This document shows positions 27,801-39,082 of a stretch of 64,000 nt of DNA, in pieces. How positions within the stretch are numbered: the first letter of the stretch is position 1; each line of letters begins with the position of its first letter. Source of the stretch: Eimeria necatrix (Eukaryota > Apicomplexa > Conoidasida > Eucoccidiorida > Eimeriidae); assembly GCF_000499385.1 (NCBI RefSeq), contig NW_013654718.1, forward strand, positions 42,139-106,138, given 5' to 3'. The notes below the pieces were generated by a model. That model did not search any database. It saw only the letters and a program-made list of their open reading frames with translations, and had not been told where the DNA came from. The translations under genes and the position numbers were made by a program.

Positions 27801-30800
27801 ATAGTCGCTGCAGGCCTACCAAGGATAAAGGCATTTGGATCTTCATCAAATGGTTTAATCTGTAATTCGCGCGTTTCCCAAGCGGCTGAAATCTTATCCA
27901 TGGTCTGGACAAGAGACTGTTGTACTGAGGCAAGTGTTGATATTTCATTTATAAAGTCCCGTTTCGAATATATATCTTTCTGATCTACTTCTCCCAAAGA
28001 CACTGACTCTTCTGTGCCAGGAATCCTATGCAGAGTTACCACACCACCAAGAACGCGCCCTCCAATCTAAAGTGAGTCTGCAACAGTAACCGCAATGCGT
28101 CTTCAGCCATTGCTTGCCGCTTACTCAAGCTCTCCAAGAATCGCCTCCCAGTGTCGCCGTTTGAGGGCAGGGTTACCCAAATCCATAATAAGCGGCAAGC
28201 GGGCAATCCAGCTCTCAACTTCTTTTTTGAACTCTACTGCGACGGAGTCGGTTGGAAAGTTCTGCAGAGCTATGCAAGCTTCCTTCAGGTATCGCTTCAC
28301 CCTAGCTTCTATTTCTTCAGAGTTCAATGAGGACAAAGGCAGGCCAAGCCACTATAAGAACACGGGAAGACAGAGCAATCGCATCAATCCCATATCAGCT
28401 CCATTCTAGTTCCAAATTATTTTGTTTTTTTCAGTTTACCGGGAAGAAACACTGGTGTGCAGGGCTGCGGTTGATGTAAGCAGCTCAAAGTTATCCTAAC
28501 CTTTGACGTGTCGGCCTGCCAAGAGCAGATTTGCTGCCACATTTCCACCTTTGGCTTTATTCTGCGGAACGTTTCTTGAGTCTGCTTGGAAATAACAGCA
28601 GGACTTTCTGGAGCGAGGAGCTCCTTCATGCCTCTGAGCGTCTCTGCCTTGCCATAGGCGAAGTCGATGCGCTGCTGGTATTCCTTCAGCTGCTCAAAGC
28701 ACCTGGTGGCGTTCTTCAATGCATCTAGCCGTGTGTACTCATCTGGAACATGTGAAGACGCAGTTAGAGCAATTTTGCAATAAGGGCGGAGTGCTTCCGC
28801 CAGTCCAGGCTCTAAACGGGACGCGTTAAGAGACACTTTGGCACTCCATACTCTGTGACTTATAAATGCAGACAGGATTCACCGTCATTGACGAGCCTGT
28901 CTAGGTCCTGTATCTCGTTGTCCACCTCTTGAGTTTTTGCTTTCAGCTCAAGCTTCATAGCCTGAATGTTGTTCCTGCGCAAAGAAAGAATCAGCTGCGC
29001 CCACTTCTCCGGGTTTCCCGCTCTTTCCAGACTTCACTTTCCGACAGAAAGCTATCTACTGCGGAGGAATTTGTATTTAGTCTGAGTCAGGAAACCCTAA
29101 GTTTGGGTACCTAATGTGCTCTGCTGCATCCAGTAGCTTGAATGTCTCAAACTCGTTTGCACTCTTCAGCATATTTTCCAGCTGAATGGTGTCTTCGACA
29201 GCCAGCCGGACACCGTATTGTTTCAACAAAGCAAACATTTCTTCAGCATCTGCCTGTATAATAAACCAGCGTCCCCGGTAAAGCTGATAGTATCTGACGA
29301 GGTCTCTCTGAGCAATATTGGTCTGTATATCTCTGCGAAGGCATGCCTCTGGGACGTTTTGCGCACCTTGTCTCGATCTAGGTCTTCAATTTGAGACTTG
29401 ATCTCCTTGCAGCTACTCACGAAAGAGGCAAAAGACAGCAGTTTCGTAGGGCGTTCATCTAGGCGCCTGTTTATGGATTCGAAGCGGCTTGCAGTGGCTC
29501 GTACCTAAAAAGTTAAGCAGTCGAATGGCATAGGGCAGGAGAAGATGTCAAAAGCGCAATCAAGGAAAAAGCCGAGGGCTGGGGAAGCTGAAGCTTGGCA
29601 TGCATTCCTGGCAGTATAGACGTTAAGGAGAAAAATCCCCCACTGAAACTTGCAAAATGTTACGAGTTCTAGGACTCACGTGCTCTTTCATGAGTTTCCA
29701 CAGAAGGCGTTTCATAAAAGTGAGGGCTCTTTCCGTAATGGGCTGCAAGGAGGACTTAAGAGTCCTCGCTTCTATTGAAAATAGCCCAACTGCGTGTACG
29801 GGGTTGAGTTTTTCCAGTTTCTCCTCAAACTCTGTTATTAACTCCATTTCACTGGACAGTTCATCGTGGCCAGTTATCGAATTGGCGAATTCCGTCTCGT
29901 CCCAATTCCGTCCATATTCGTAAATCTGCCTGTTTCAGGCAAGCAATAAGTCAACAAAAGGCGTTTTCCCAGGGAAACGTACATGGTAAAAGTATTATTA
30001 TCTTCGAGGGAGCCCAAAATGAGCATATCCAAGAGACAGCCTTGGCTGTTCATATAGCGACATGAATTCTTCACCTGTATATTCCGAAGTACGACTCCGA
30101 GTACTTTTGCGCGCGGTCGAAATCTTTGAAAAGTCTCTCTTCAATTCGTTTCTGCACAACAGTTTAGTGTTGTTGCCCTCTTGAGTCACATGACATCACC
30201 AGTGTGATTGCGCTTCTGGTGTAAAGCTGTTCTATTGCAGCGCAAAAGCGTTTCATCTAGTGAGAAATTAGTTTTGAACGCATGAAGTACGAAGGCGTTC
30301 TGTTAAAGAAAAATAGCTAAATTTTCTGTACTGCAAGGCATTCAATAGTACCTTCATAACCTGCAAGTGCTTGGACTTCGATAGCAGCGATTCCAGACTT
30401 AGCGTTGGCCCCTGTGCAACTGAGTCTTCAAATTGGCGGCATTGGCTAAGTAAAGGGACACTGCTGACGGTGGAAATGACGCCTGTGTTTTCACGGAATA
30501 CTCGCCGTCGATTTGTCTTTGAGTCGAAAAGTTTTAGTTTGATCTCCTATTAGTGCGTACATCTCTAAGTTACAGAGGTGTCCTGGCCTATCTGATTATT
30601 GGCAGGCTGCTCCAAGTGTGATGCGGAATCGCTGCGGAGTTGCTTGGAATGCCAGCTTAAATCTTGTGTACTGGCGCATGTGCATTTTGGAGGCACACCT
30701 TCAAGTGTAATTTCTTACCATCCCACCACTCCTGATGCATGGAGATGAAGTCCAAACGGCTAGGGTCGAGTTCAACTTTCTTGCTTCCAAAGGACACGTT

Positions 30801-32756
30801 AACTGAGAAGAGCTTCGAGCAGTTTTCTGCTGTGCCAAGACGTTCTAACATCTTGGCTGCTGCGTTAGTGACGGCCTGCACGGGGGTAGGATATAGACAC
30901 GATGTATGACTGCATATATTTCCCTCAACCCCAGAAAGGCTCCTGCTGTAGGGCTGTTGAACACTGCACACGTTTTTCTTATCCCCTCATAGGCGCCCAC
31001 TACAAAGCCGCTAAGCAGCAGACACGCCGTCTAGGCAGAAACAATTTCTGCATGAAAGTGGGCCTGCAGCTGCTAGAGAGTCGCACCTTTGCAAGTCTCA
31101 TGGTGAGGATGAGATCGACAAGAAGTATAAATTGTCCGAAGAGTGCTTGGTTCTTGTATGCTAGCCGTATACGTCTCTGCTGCTCTGCCGCCTCTCTTTT
31201 TGCCTGGAAAATTGACTTTCCTTTATTTGTAGAACAAGCTTGCATGGGATCGACCTCCGGAAGTTGTGTTGCCTCGTGGAGCTTCTGCATCAGGGCGGCA
31301 AGCAGACTTCGTGCTTCGCTATGCTTGGCCTGCAACCAGTAGAACTGATAAAGGAGCCTGTCGATTCAGTCACTGGAGAGACGCCCAATTTTTTGTCCTA
31401 GGAGCCTCAAAAGGCCATTGGACACGCTTCTGTACAGGCGGCCAGCATCAATGGGGCTCTATGTGAGCCGTCAATGCTCTTCTACTTTGTGCTGACCTCC
31501 AGCTCTTTAGTTGCTCCAGTCTTCGGATCCGAGCTAAGAGCCTGTTGCTGGGCGATGAATTGCGAAATATCATAGAGTGTGGGTTGCAGCTCGACTAGTT
31601 TAACTTCGCTGACGCCGGCGAGTACTTTGTGAATTTGCAGTAGGTGTTCACAATATATCGGTTTGGCTACGAAAAGCGTTTTACATAGCGTTTCCCTCCG
31701 CTCGTCGAACACGTGTTTCCTTGAAGCATGACTCCACAAGCATAAGACCTTCCGAGCGACAAAAGTCTTGAAGAATGGCAGAGTCCGCAGCAGGGAATGG
31801 ACGAATGCTTGTCTCATCCACTCGTCCTGCCTGAAGCACTCTGACGGCTTTCCTGGGCAAATATGCATTACTGCCGTTTCCGATATGGTGAAGTGTTCTG
31901 GATTCACTTCATTCTGTGGCACAACGACTAGCTTGTACGGATCAAATACCATCGGATCTGTGGGTGCCCTATTACAGAAGAGAAATTTGGTTTTTGTTGT
32001 GCTTCCATGCCGTGCAAAGAACGCCACGGCATCCCGCTCCGTCTTTACTTTTGTTAGATCCGCATAGCCCTGTTCATCAAGATCTTGATTCTGCGCTGCC
32101 GGATTTTCTCCTTCAGTCTGCATTGCCATTAGGCGTTCTAACTGCTCGTTAGCAGTATATCTTACCTCTTCAGCTCCACCGTTATTGGGTGAAGCAGTGG
32201 TATTCACGAACGCATCGTATAAAAAGCTAATGTGTTTAGGCACAGCTGATCCTGTGTTAACCATCTGCTGCAGAGTCGAAAGAGACTTTTCACGATCGTT
32301 CCTTATCTTTTTTCTGATGCTTTCGCCCTGTACTTGCTGACAATCGTTCAGGAGGGAATGCATAATTGGAGGTGAGCGTTGTACTCTAACACCGTCAATA
32401 TTGTGTTTTGCCTCTCTCAGATGAGGCAGAGACCAGTCAGCGTTCTGAACTAAGCGATACGGAGCTGTGCATCGCAGCGCTTCCGCAACTAAACTATTGT
32501 CATTGTCTCGTTCGTGAGGATCTGGAAGATATCGCCTATTGCTAGCCAACGGCCTCGAGCAACAAGCGTCAAGGCCGCCCTCAAGTGGTCCGTCTTCGCC
32601 TGCTCCACCGCTAACACTCTCTACAGGAGTATTATTAGAAGGCGAATGGCGGGGGAGCTCGTCAGGGTTCATCTTTGTGTTAGTGGCTGAACGCTCGACA
32701 CCTGAATCACTCCCGTTCCTCTCGCCCCCTTCACGCGAGGTTGACAAGTGTCTCAT
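12888..32756 (-). CDS. axonemal-type dynein heavy chain (complete, several dozen exons)
   Basis: ATP-driven microtubule motor heavy chain. The start ATG at 32756 is directly preceded by an in-frame TAA. The gene runs through tail and linker (32756 to about 26.0 kb), AAA1 (GPAGTGKT across a splice near 25.8/25.65 kb; Walker [10 protein letters not shown]), AAA2 (GAPGVGKS near 24.43 kb), AAA3 (GKPGTGKS near 22.78 kb), AAA4 (about 22.0-20.6 kb), antiparallel stalk with microtubule-binding domain (about 20.1-18.5 kb), AAA5, AAA6 and the C-terminal domain. The last small exons follow the family closely: 13388-13264 ([20 protein letters not shown]), 13132-13062 ([10 protein letters not shown]...TFLDLPT) and 12949-12888 ([16 protein letters not shown], stop TAG). 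All three join in phase. The tail wording ([19 protein letters not shown]) suggests an inner-arm, DNAH6-like type; that subtype call is tentative. In coccidia only the microgamete is flagellated, so stage-restricted expression is expected. I saw no disabling break. Confidence 0.95.
18496..20130 (-). other. dynein heavy chain: stalk and microtubule-binding domain
   Basis: Coiled coil 1 includes [20 protein letters not shown] (about 19.87-19.77 kb). The tip region follows (19595-19062), with [19 protein letters not shown] and [20 protein letters not shown]. Coiled coil 2 is at 18804-18496 ([20 protein letters not shown]). Order and spacing match a normal dynein stalk. Confidence 0.85.
20611..22013 (-). 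other. dynein heavy chain: AAA4 module with substituted Walker A lysine
   Basis: The exon ending at 21370 reads [12 protein letters not shown] plus a split Gly codon. The in-phase acceptor at 21190 continues [11 protein letters not shown]. The spliced P-loop is therefore GSNGSGRES, where the family has GxxGSGKQS. Reading through the donor instead gives a non-conserved stretch that ends in a stop, which supports the intron (21369-21191). The replacement of Lys by Arg is read from the sequence; loss of nucleotide binding is inference. Confidence 0.8.
22010..22822 (-). other. dynein heavy chain: AAA3 module
   Basis: [19 protein letters not shown] carries an intact Walker A motif, and [18 protein letters not shown] is the Walker B region with an Asp. 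The exon continues to [16 protein letters not shown] as in other axonemal dyneins. Confidence 0.88.
23863..24453 (-). other. dynein heavy chain: AAA2 module
   Basis: An exon starting at acceptor TTCTCAG gives [13 protein letters not shown], a full Walker A motif. Next comes [19 protein letters not shown], and then the typical AAA2 segment [18 protein letters not shown] followed by NGERIVLP. This is ordinary for the family. Confidence 0.88.
24960..25990 (-). other. dynein heavy chain: AAA1 module
   Basis: [20 protein letters not shown] leads to the main ATPase site. The Walker A motif GPAGTGKT is split by an intron: ACA G at the end of one exon, GA AAG ACT at the start of the next. Walker B reads ACFDEFNRI, and sensor I reads [18 protein letters not shown]. 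Catalytic residues look intact, so AAA1 should hydrolyse ATP. Confidence 0.9.
26000..32756 (-). other. dynein heavy chain: tail and linker exons
   Basis: The first exon (32756-31482) holds a Ser/Asn-rich leader of roughly 220 residues, then the conserved DNAH-type tail segment with [20 protein letters not shown] and [20 protein letters not shown]. Following exons down to about 26.5 kb are helical and charged, with many short introns, as expected for the stem and linker. Exon borders are not resolved to the base. Confidence 0.75.
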
Positions 32757-34337
32757 TTAGGCTGGCCCCCAACCGCAACTGATAAGCGTCAGTGTTGATC
32801 AGTACTAATGTTGAAATGAAGCCCAAACCACCGCACTGAGCCAGGCGCTTGGCTATGCCTACCATGCAATGTAAGGTTGTGCACCAACAATAGCAGCCAT
32901 TGACTTCTTACGAGTTCCTTCTAACCCCAAAGTATCAAAATGATGCTTACAAGTGCTCTCATTGCATGGTAGTTTCCAGTTTCCGTCCCAGTCGGCACTC
33001 TTTTTCACCATCCTACGGAAGCCTGCTGCTCTGTTAATCAGCCACTTTTACAGATATGCCTGACCTTCGCCGCTACACTCACTCCACTACGTTGCCGTCC
33101 AAATAGGATGGCTGGTGCTGTCTTGTCTGTTGTTGTCGCTTTTAATGAGGCAAACTGCATTCTCCCCTCCTGCCCTTCCCAAGAAGTGGTAGGTGGCGTT
33201 GCACCTTGCTTTATTTGCACTATACTGTTCCGTCCTCAAATCGCAAATGATATGCGTGTTATTTGAATAGAACAGCTACAATTCCTCGTTTGGATAGGCT
33301 TAGCTGGCAGTTACCACAGTGAGACAGCTAAGGTTGGGTCTGCAGCTTCGGCAACGAGGCGCCGTTTGCACCAGGTGTTTGTACAATACTGTTCAGCAAC
33401 TCTTCGAGTGGAGAAAAGAAGTAATGGGTGCGCTGTATGCGTTTCAAATGCTGCTGTGGATTGATGAAGAGCAGTCTCACTAATATCTCCTCATCTTGTG
33501 CTGTACGTGTCGGACAACCGTCCATGCCCATCTGCGTACCGCTTCCCTAAACGAGATCCCAGAAAATTTGCTCCTGAGCAACTGTTTATGGTTCATTGAA
33601 TATCTTCAAAGTAATCATTTCAAGAAGGTGTTGGGCGAACAGGAGTGCGACCGGCGATTCCAGCCCTTCACGCCTGCTCAATCGCCAGGTGTGCAGCAGA
33701 GCAGCCCTGCCAAAAGGACTTTGCCTCTCCCGAATAAGGAAACCTTATTAAAGTTTGAAGTTCATTGCTTTCACTTCCTCAGTATGCACATATGCCGTCC
33801 CACACGACCTTCGTCCACGCTGCAAGCGTTATCCGCAGGGTGTGAGCGAAGCAGTGCACCTACATATTCCGCATCTCGTTTGTAAGTCTTTCTAAAGCTG
33901 ATCAAGAAGTTTGATACCATCAAATACTCGGCCAACAAGGAGAAAGTATGGCCGATAGCTGCACGGCTCATGAAAGTTGGTGTCAATCGGTTGGTACCTA
34001 GCTGAACTGCGATATCCCATGCAAATATCTGAAGCGAAGCGAAAAACTTGGTGTGCTTAGCTGTGGAGCTCATCACTGGAGGCTGGCATGGACAAAAAAA
34101 TCCAGCTAAATGCTTGCAATCTACACGACCTGCTGTATATACCTCTTGGCGGGGATCGGGAGAAAAGCCAACACAAATGCTTTTTCCTCTTCCGTCCTAA
34201 CTTCTGGCACATTTTTCTCTTGGAGAAGGATACAGTGATGCTTATTTCCCATCTACAGCGCGACAGCGAGTCCCGATAGTGTGAGATCTACTGGAGTAGT
34301 GGGTGCATCACAGCACTTCCCCGTTTGATCGTATAGA
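32757..34337. other. 1.6-kb stretch without recognised gene
   Basis: It lies upstream of the dynein start and downstream of the coiled-coil gene, so it should contain the dynein promoter. Two minus-strand open segments, 34076-33771 (MSRAAIGHTFSLLAEYLMVS) and 33531-33328 (QQHLKRIQRTHYFFSPLEEL), have protein-like composition. I could not link them by splice sites or match them to a family. They may be exons of an unidentified gene. Confidence 0.3.
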
Positions 34338-35964
34338 TTAGCAGCAACCCTTCGCTGGCCTCTGCTCCCTGCGAGCTTGGCTTCTCTTCCTCCTGCATGG
34401 TTCTTGGGCACCAGCTGAGGCGCATGCGCCATAGGGAGTTTTGCTTGCCGGGTAGACGAAACACTTGCCGCCTTCCGATCTTGCGATTTCCTCAAGCTTT
34501 TGCTGGTACTTGCGAATCAGCTCCAGTTCTTCTTGACGAGCAATTTCAGAGGCTCGGGCTTCCCTCTCTTGGATTTCCTTCATACGGCGGACCTCTTCGT
34601 CGTAGATCTGCTGCTGCGTTTTGTGCGCATCCTCAAGAAGCTGCAGTAGACGCAAGGGACAGGAAGGCCAGCTGGGGTCGACCATTTCAGATCTTTGCTC
34701 TATGTCTGTAGGCGTCGCTGCCGCTGCACAGGCTTGCAAATGTAAGGGCTCTAAGCGAACCCCCGTTTTTGTGCGTATTTGTCCAGTTAACATCCTAGCC
34801 ATTCACAAGCCTACTACCTGTCTGTTCACGAATATCCTCTCACCCTGTTCCAGTCTTGGATTTGTTTTTGTTGTTCCTCCAGTCCCTGTTGGTATACGGC
34901 CTGCTGCTTGACATACTGTTCCTGGAACTCCTTCATGGCCTTTGCATAGTTGGCACTTTGCTCTTCTTGGTCAGCGCGCAGCTTCTCCATCCACTCCGCC
35001 TGGTCGTCTGTGTGAGAAGGCAACCAAAATATTAGATGAGACACAGAGTTTGCAAGGACGCGCGGCGAAATCAGAAAATTCGCACTGGAAGCTGTTACAT
35101 ATAGGCAGCGATGTACAAAAAGCAAGTGTGACGTAACAGTATACGAACGCTAACAGTGGCAAACAAAGATAAATGCAAAGTGTGAACAGGGAAAGAACCA
35201 CATGCAAAAAACTGGGATCACCTACCAGCATGAGTGTCAAGTATCTTCTTGAGCCACACAACTGCAAGGCTCTTAAAATCGTCCACGTTGAGGTTTGCAT
35301 CTCCGAAGAGGCGAGTAGTCGCAACCCCAAACTCCGCCAGCTCGTGGCGCACATGAGAAGGATCAAGGGCACCTGCGCAACAAAAGTCACAGCAACACCA
35401 GTAACTGCAGAGTTGGGTAGTCATACGAAGCGCTACGTTGTGTGGCCACATATCCACATGAACTCCATGAGAAGAATAATTGCACCAGTACTAACGATCC
35501 GCGTGTCATATGCATGAATAAATATGGCTTGCGATGTGATACATTCAGTGTGTAGAATTGTGCGCGTGCTTGTGCGTTTGGTGTGATGTACAGTTCATAT
35601 GTATGCATGCATAGATAAGACATATAATGTGTGTAAATGCGTGCAGTATGAATAGTAAATGTGTGTGGGAACTGTGGTTCGCCGCGCATAGTACCGGGCG
35701 GGTGGGACGCCCTTGTGCTCCGTAGGCCTTTTGCCTTGTACACTTACCAGACTCTTTGCTAAATCTTGTGACGTACTCAATCAGCCCATACTGCATTAGC
35801 AGATGGCGAATAACGGGCTCGAGAGTAGCGTACGGAAGCGTCAGAGTGCCCTCCACGTCGTGACAGCTAAATGCCATCTCTAGCTGCTGCTCCAGGCCGG
35901 GGTACAGAGTGTATATTTCACGTTTAATGTTGTGTTTCTCCTGGGTAGTGAGCGACTGACCCAT
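34338..35964 (-). CDS. predicted N-myristoylated coiled-coil protein, function unknown
   Basis: Exons join in phase at 35964-35748, 35372-35226 and 35007-34844; a fourth covers about 34.75 kb to the stop at 34338, with its acceptor unresolved. The protein starts MGQSLTTQ, with Gly2 and Thr6 as in N-myristoylation sites. Next comes a region with helix-loop character (QLEMAFSCHDVEGTLTLPYA and TRLFGDANLNVDDFKSLAVV) that resembles degenerate EF-hand pairs but lacks a full Ca2+ loop. The second half is a long charged coiled coil (KAMKEFQEQYVKQQAVYQQG; KEIQEREARASEIARQEELE). The C-terminus ends AKGCC, so palmitoylation next to the stop is possible. Lipid anchors at one or both ends and a coiled coil suggest a membrane-linked scaffold, perhaps of the pellicle; that is inference. 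No family was recognised. Confidence 0.6.
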
Positions 35965-38900
35965 CTTCCGAAGATCTTGAGGAAGGAAAAAGGGAGAGCG
36001 CCCTCTTTAAACACTGAAAGCGCACAGTGAGGGAACGAAGTGAAGCCCAGTTCCTAGACGTACGACCCAACAAAGAGAAGTGACAAAGAACGGGCTGCAG
36101 GAATATTTATCAGGCCCCAGCTGTTCGGCTTTTGCCTTTTGTATTTTGCCTGCAGAAGCTTCTTCACAGCCCTGCGCACTGGTGGTGTCGGCTGTGGAAC
36201 AGCTTTTGCAGTTTCCGCCTTCTATCTGAGACAATTCTAATGAAATCACAACTCTTCATTCCAGTCTTAATTGAAAAAGGGAGATAAAAAGGGAAAAGTC
36301 TTCCTGAGCCTCACCGGGTTGAGTGCGGCGAGCTGCTGTGCGCGTTGTCGGCCCCCCGTGATAGTAGGCTGTATGTATGGAAGAGGTGTTACTTCTGCTG
36401 AAGGTCACAGGGACAAGTACATGAAAAAGATGTCGGATTGCAAGCAGGAAGAAACACCACAAACAGGTTTTAAGCTAGTTAGATATGAGCCCGAGGCGAT
36501 GGCAGGCCCGCGCAGCTGTTCTGCAACTGGCTGACTTGAATTTGCACCGGAGAAAGCTTCTTTGGGCGTGAACTGTCAGCAATAAGGAGGCAGTTGAGAC
36601 AGCTTGAATTCAGAAGGTATTGCTGCGAAAAGGAAGAGGCCAGAGTGGAAATGCAGAAGCCTATCGTCGGCGCCTCAGCACAGAGAGCCCCTGACCGCTC
36701 ACCGATGCTGCCGCGGCTAGCCGGTGGTAAACCTTTCTCCCTATCTGTCTCCTGCTGCGCCTCGTTACCTCAATTTTGCTACTTTTTCAATGCATCTATG
36801 CACTTTAAGCAAACTGAATTCAATTATATATGTCCTTGTCCTTAGACATACACCACACAAATAAAACCCACTCGCCTGGCGCGCAGCCAGCCGTCGAGTC
36901 TTTCAGCCAACCAATCTTGCTACGCAGCAGTTCCTGTCTCAGTTTCTGCCTACGAATACCTCCGTTTATCGGTACATTTATAACGAATTGATCCACTAAA
37001 TTAGTCGTTGTGTGAGAATCTAACTTCGCTAGCGTCGTTCTTGCACTGCCCAGCCTAGACAGTAAGCAATTATTTGCCTGTATTTCTGCTAAAGCGTGCA
37101 TCCTACTCCGTGAATCCTTGAATACATGAAGCTGGCTATTTTACTTGCAGGCTAAGAAAAATAGATTAGATCCAGCCGTTAGTTGTAGCATCTACTACCA
37201 GCCAAGACCATCCCAAACTACATTTTGGAGGGAAAGAAAGACCTACAGAAAACCATCTTCAGTATCCGTCTCTAAACAATACCAGCTGAAACGCGCAATA
37301 TGATAGCCCCTAAAAATATACATTCTGCGTGAGGCCCCTCGGTAGGCTGAAGTGGCTACAACCCAAAGCAAGGAACAAGCAAGATGTACAGATGCAAGGG
37401 CCATTGCACATCAACAGACCTGCGCACGCGCTCTTTCATGCAGCTCATGTAAAGAACTTGCTACATCGAAACGCGGATTCTTCTTAACCAAATCTAAACG
37501 GCTTTTCCGAAGTAAACGTGAATGAAACACACAGTACAATTCTAATTAGATGAAAACAATGAGATAGTTCTAAACCCTCAGGGTGTTGCGCAAGCCAGCC
37601 GGTACGGTGGAATGATTGAGGTCTCGTATCAAGCCCAGGGTGAAGGGCAAAGCAACCTTGGTGAAAGGTGCTTTACGAGCAATTAACAACTAAGTACTGT
37701 CTATACTCCGGAAGCACTTCGGAAAGCGCTAGAAGCTAAAATAGCAACAAAACGACGTTGTGCCCATTCGCAGTAATCCGGGTAGACGGTTACAAACTTG
37801 GAGCACTACCTCTTGTAAAGTTCCGAGTGTAGAGCAGAAGATGGCGTGGATAGATCATGTGGCAACGTCTGCCAAGCCAGGGGGTGATGGACCAGCGTGC
37901 ATAAGAACAGCGTAACCTCGCAGAGAGGTCCACGTACCTTGCACACACTTCTCCCCAGTTCTGCCAGTTGTGGAGTTGCCTAGTGACGTTGATTGTGTAC
38001 AGTTACAGTGGATCCTGAGTCCACTCCCTTTGGTAATGTTTATGAACCGGTGACTGTCACGAACTCCGCCATTCAACTCCTTACTAATTTGTCGGGTGCT
38101 GCCTTCTTTGGTGCGCAGCTGTTCACACTTGTGATTAGCACCTATGCTTAACTTAGGCAAGGCAGGAGCAAAACGTACCTCGGCAACACTCGAGAGCTAC
38201 GGTGGAAACAGTTTCGGAACTAAATGGGAGCTTTGCCTAATTGTCTTATCGCGCCAGGTAGACGCCATGCTTGGCGCTACAGTAGCAGCAGCGAACTGTG
38301 ACAGAAGCAGACCAGAGCGTTTATCGCTAAGGCTGTTGGGCGCAATATGGAGAGTTCAGTGTGCAACAGCAGCAGCAGCGGGAACGCCACCAACATGCGC
38401 CTTCATGGGGAAAATTTTCCCCTCTGTTGATGCCGCTTTTGCTGCTGGTGCTACTTTTGCCCGGGTAATAGGTAATACGCGTGGGCACAGCACCTGTTCT
38501 GAATAGTCGGCAGGAACATGCTGCAGGGAGCAGCATGTTCCTGCTGCAGCAGCTACTGCTCTTGCAGCAACTGTGGACAGTAATGGCAAAGCAGAAGGCC
38601 GTTATCGCAGTATCAAGTGAATTGCTTTTGGGCCGCTACATTCCGTGGTGCTGCGCCCGCGGTGATGGGGGAAAAATAAAGCAGCGACTTGCAAGGCAGG
38701 GATGAAGCCACACAAACGCAGACACAGAAAAAAGACAAAAAACAGTGCCATTGTGCTTTGTCCGGAAAGGGAATTGTGGCAGGCAGCCCAGAGTGAGCAG
38801 CTCCTTGCACACATTTCAGCGGTAACGGGAGCTAGGTTCAAGCACGACGAGTTCGGCGCAGAAGGACAAGAAAAGAAGCAGCTCGTAAGAAAGAGGCGGG

Positions 38901-39082
38901 CAGGCAGCGCCAGAAAAAATAGTGAATGAGCTCGAAAAAAGCACTGTTGGCAAGTAGTTAAGTCAAACGGACAATCGAAGGCAGAGAAAATGAGGCAGGG
39001 AAAAGTGTCGGGCGAGAGGAATGCCATAGACTCATTTCTGATGCATCACAGCCGGCTCTCTTACCATGCTTCATGCCTCTGT
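35965..39082. other. 3.1-kb stretch without recognised gene
   Basis: It lies between the start of the coiled-coil gene and the stop of the USP5-like gene. A minus-strand open segment at 37101-36820 (VDQFVINVPINGGIRRQKLR) is protein-like but matches nothing I know. From about 38.3 kb CAG runs begin. A perfect hairpin sits at 38510-38544. Confidence 0.4.
38510..38544. repeat. perfect 15-bp inverted repeat with 5-nt loop
   Basis: Left arm GCAGGAACATGCTGC (38510-38524), loop AGGGA, right arm GCAGCATGTTCCTGC (38530-38544). It lies about 540 bp beyond the stop codon of the USP5-like gene, at the edge of the CAG-rich segment. It could mark a 3' end or be a by-product of repeat turnover. Confidence 0.7.

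Noticed and set aside
37560..37590. Telomere-like CTAAACCCT
   Set aside because: It is a single copy without tandem repetition.
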